Assembly (NCBI RefSeq): GCF_016464375.1
Contig: NZ_JADDIU010000004.1
Span: forward strand, 62,001-126,000
Direction: 5' to 3'
From: Bacillus renqingensis
Lineage (GTDB): Bacteria; Bacillota; Bacilli; Bacillales; Cytobacillaceae
Length of the DNA stretch: 64,000 nt
The stretch's first letter is position 1. Each line of letters starts with the position of its first letter. Below are positions 63,505-64,000 of this stretch, one piece after another. The position numbers and the translations under genes were made by a program. The notes below the pieces were generated by a model. The model did not search any database, had not been told where the DNA came from, and saw only the letters and a program-made list of their open reading frames with translations.

Positions 63505-64000
63505 ATGTTATCGACAGAAAAGCTTGCTAATTTACGTTTGCAGCTACTAGCAGAGAAGGCTGAAGTAGAGGAGCATCTGGATCAAAATGATCACTTTGAT
63601 TTTGAAAGGGCACATTCCCACGAATCTATGGGTGAATTGTCCAGTTACGACAACCACCCTGCCGATGAAGGTACGGACCTATATGAACGGGAGAAAGACA
63701 ATGCTTTATTGGAGCACTATAAATTGCAGCTTGGCAATATTGATAAGGCACTGGAAGCGATGGAAAATGGAACATATGGAAAATGTGAGGTATGTGGCAA
63801 GGAAATCCCGCTGGAGCGATTACAGGCGTTACCCAATACGACCTATTGTATCGAGCATAGTCCAGACCAAGTGACCTCCCATGAGCGTCCGATTGAAGAG
63901 GATGTTCTAAATCCTGCTTGGGGAAAATTTGATATGGATGATAAGAATGAAGATGTTGCTTTTGATGCAGAAGATTCGTGGCAGACGGTTGCCGGGTGGG
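63505..64000 (+). CDS. yteA: TraR/DksA-type zinc-finger protein YteA, 3'-truncated by window end
   Basis: Open at the right edge: 165 codons are present. The N-terminus is a helical, acidic hairpin region (LSTEKLANLRLQLLAEKAEVEEHL), followed by YDNHPADEGTDLYEREKDNALLEHY and the zinc site at Cys94, Cys97, Cys115 and His118 (YGKCEVCGKEIP, YCIEH). This is the DksA/TraR C4 fold with His as the fourth ligand, as I recall for YteA. AAGGGGT lies 7-8 bp before the ATG. Its role in Bacillus is not well defined. Confidence 0.88.
   Translation, partial: MLSTEKLANLRLQLLAEKAEVEEHLDQNDHFDFERAHSHESMGELSSYDNHPADEGTDLYEREKDNALLEHYKLQLGNIDKALEAMENGTYGKCEVCGKEIPLERLQALPNTTYCIEHSPDQVTSHERPIEEDVLNPAWGKFDMDDKNEDVAFDAEDSWQTVAGW

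Overview
The window is a chromosomal segment of a spore-forming Bacillaceae bacterium (Firmicutes, moderately low GC by eye). The case rests on gene order that closely follows the Bacillus subtilis yus, yun, yut, yum/yui and yug neighbourhoods, on many sporulation genes (lytH, yunB, yutC, yutH, kapB, yuzL), on strong AGGAGG-type ribosome sites with frequent TTG/GTG starts, and on two S-box (SAM-I) riboswitches. Genus-level assignment (for example Bacillus or Neobacillus) is a guess. No rRNA, tRNA, prophage, intact insertion sequence or CRISPR array was seen.

Layout: 0-2.6 kb, a minus-strand tungstate uptake operon (regulator-tupA-tupB-tupC, tupC cut by the window edge). 3.0-5.5 kb, cell-wall genes uppP and a rodA/ftsW-family gene, then yuzL. 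5.6-11.2 kb, the fatty-acid beta-oxidation operon fadN-fadA-fadE behind a near-perfect FadR operator. 11.4-13.7 kb, yusI, gcvH, yusF, yusE and yusD. 13.7-18.5 kb, methionine/sulfur: S-box-metY and S-box-metN-metI-metQ. 18.8-24.1 kb, the complete sufCDSUB Fe-S assembly operon. 24.2-29.7 kb, yunF-yunE-yunD-yunC-yunB and lytH. 29.9-37.7 kb, lipA and the yut block (yutC, yutD, yutE, yutF, yutG, yutH, a D-2-hydroxyacid dehydrogenase, the Nfu-type yutI, yuzD). 38.3-43.4 kb, a redox/Fe-S group (yutJ, yuzB, yutM, yumC, yumB, yuiB). 43.5-49.8 kb, yuiC, a DUF309 gene, pepA, yuxO, kapB, a cyclophilin lipoprotein, sodC and two Gly/Tyr-rich small proteins. 50.1-57.1 kb, gndA, an XRE regulator, yugI, rocD, yugJ, pgi and a stand-alone ptsH (HPr). 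57.4-60.5 kb, a DUF6044/glycosyltransferase/GtrA cluster. 61.1-64 kb, a LysE exporter, an APC permease with a small upstream gene, and the start of a yteA-type zinc-finger gene.

Functionally the window links sulfur supply (methionine import, MetY), cysteine desulfuration and Fe-S cluster assembly (Suf, YutI, YutM), an Fe-S/lipoate-dependent step (LipA, with GcvH as lipoyl acceptor), and flavin NADH/NADPH enzymes (YutJ, YumB, YumC). Fatty-acid degradation and central carbon genes (gndA, pgi, ptsH) supply reducing power.

The most unusual content is non-coding. Two tandem arrays, 12 x 52 bp at 37.7-38.3 kb and 8 x 52 bp at 60.6-61.0 kb, carry one hairpin/palindrome per unit; the second looks like a diverged copy of the first in inverted orientation. 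There is also a roughly 21-bp periodic repeat after sufB, a dispersed structured repeat family that repeatedly abuts stop codons, and two copies of a MITE-like element that carries an intrinsic terminator at one end.
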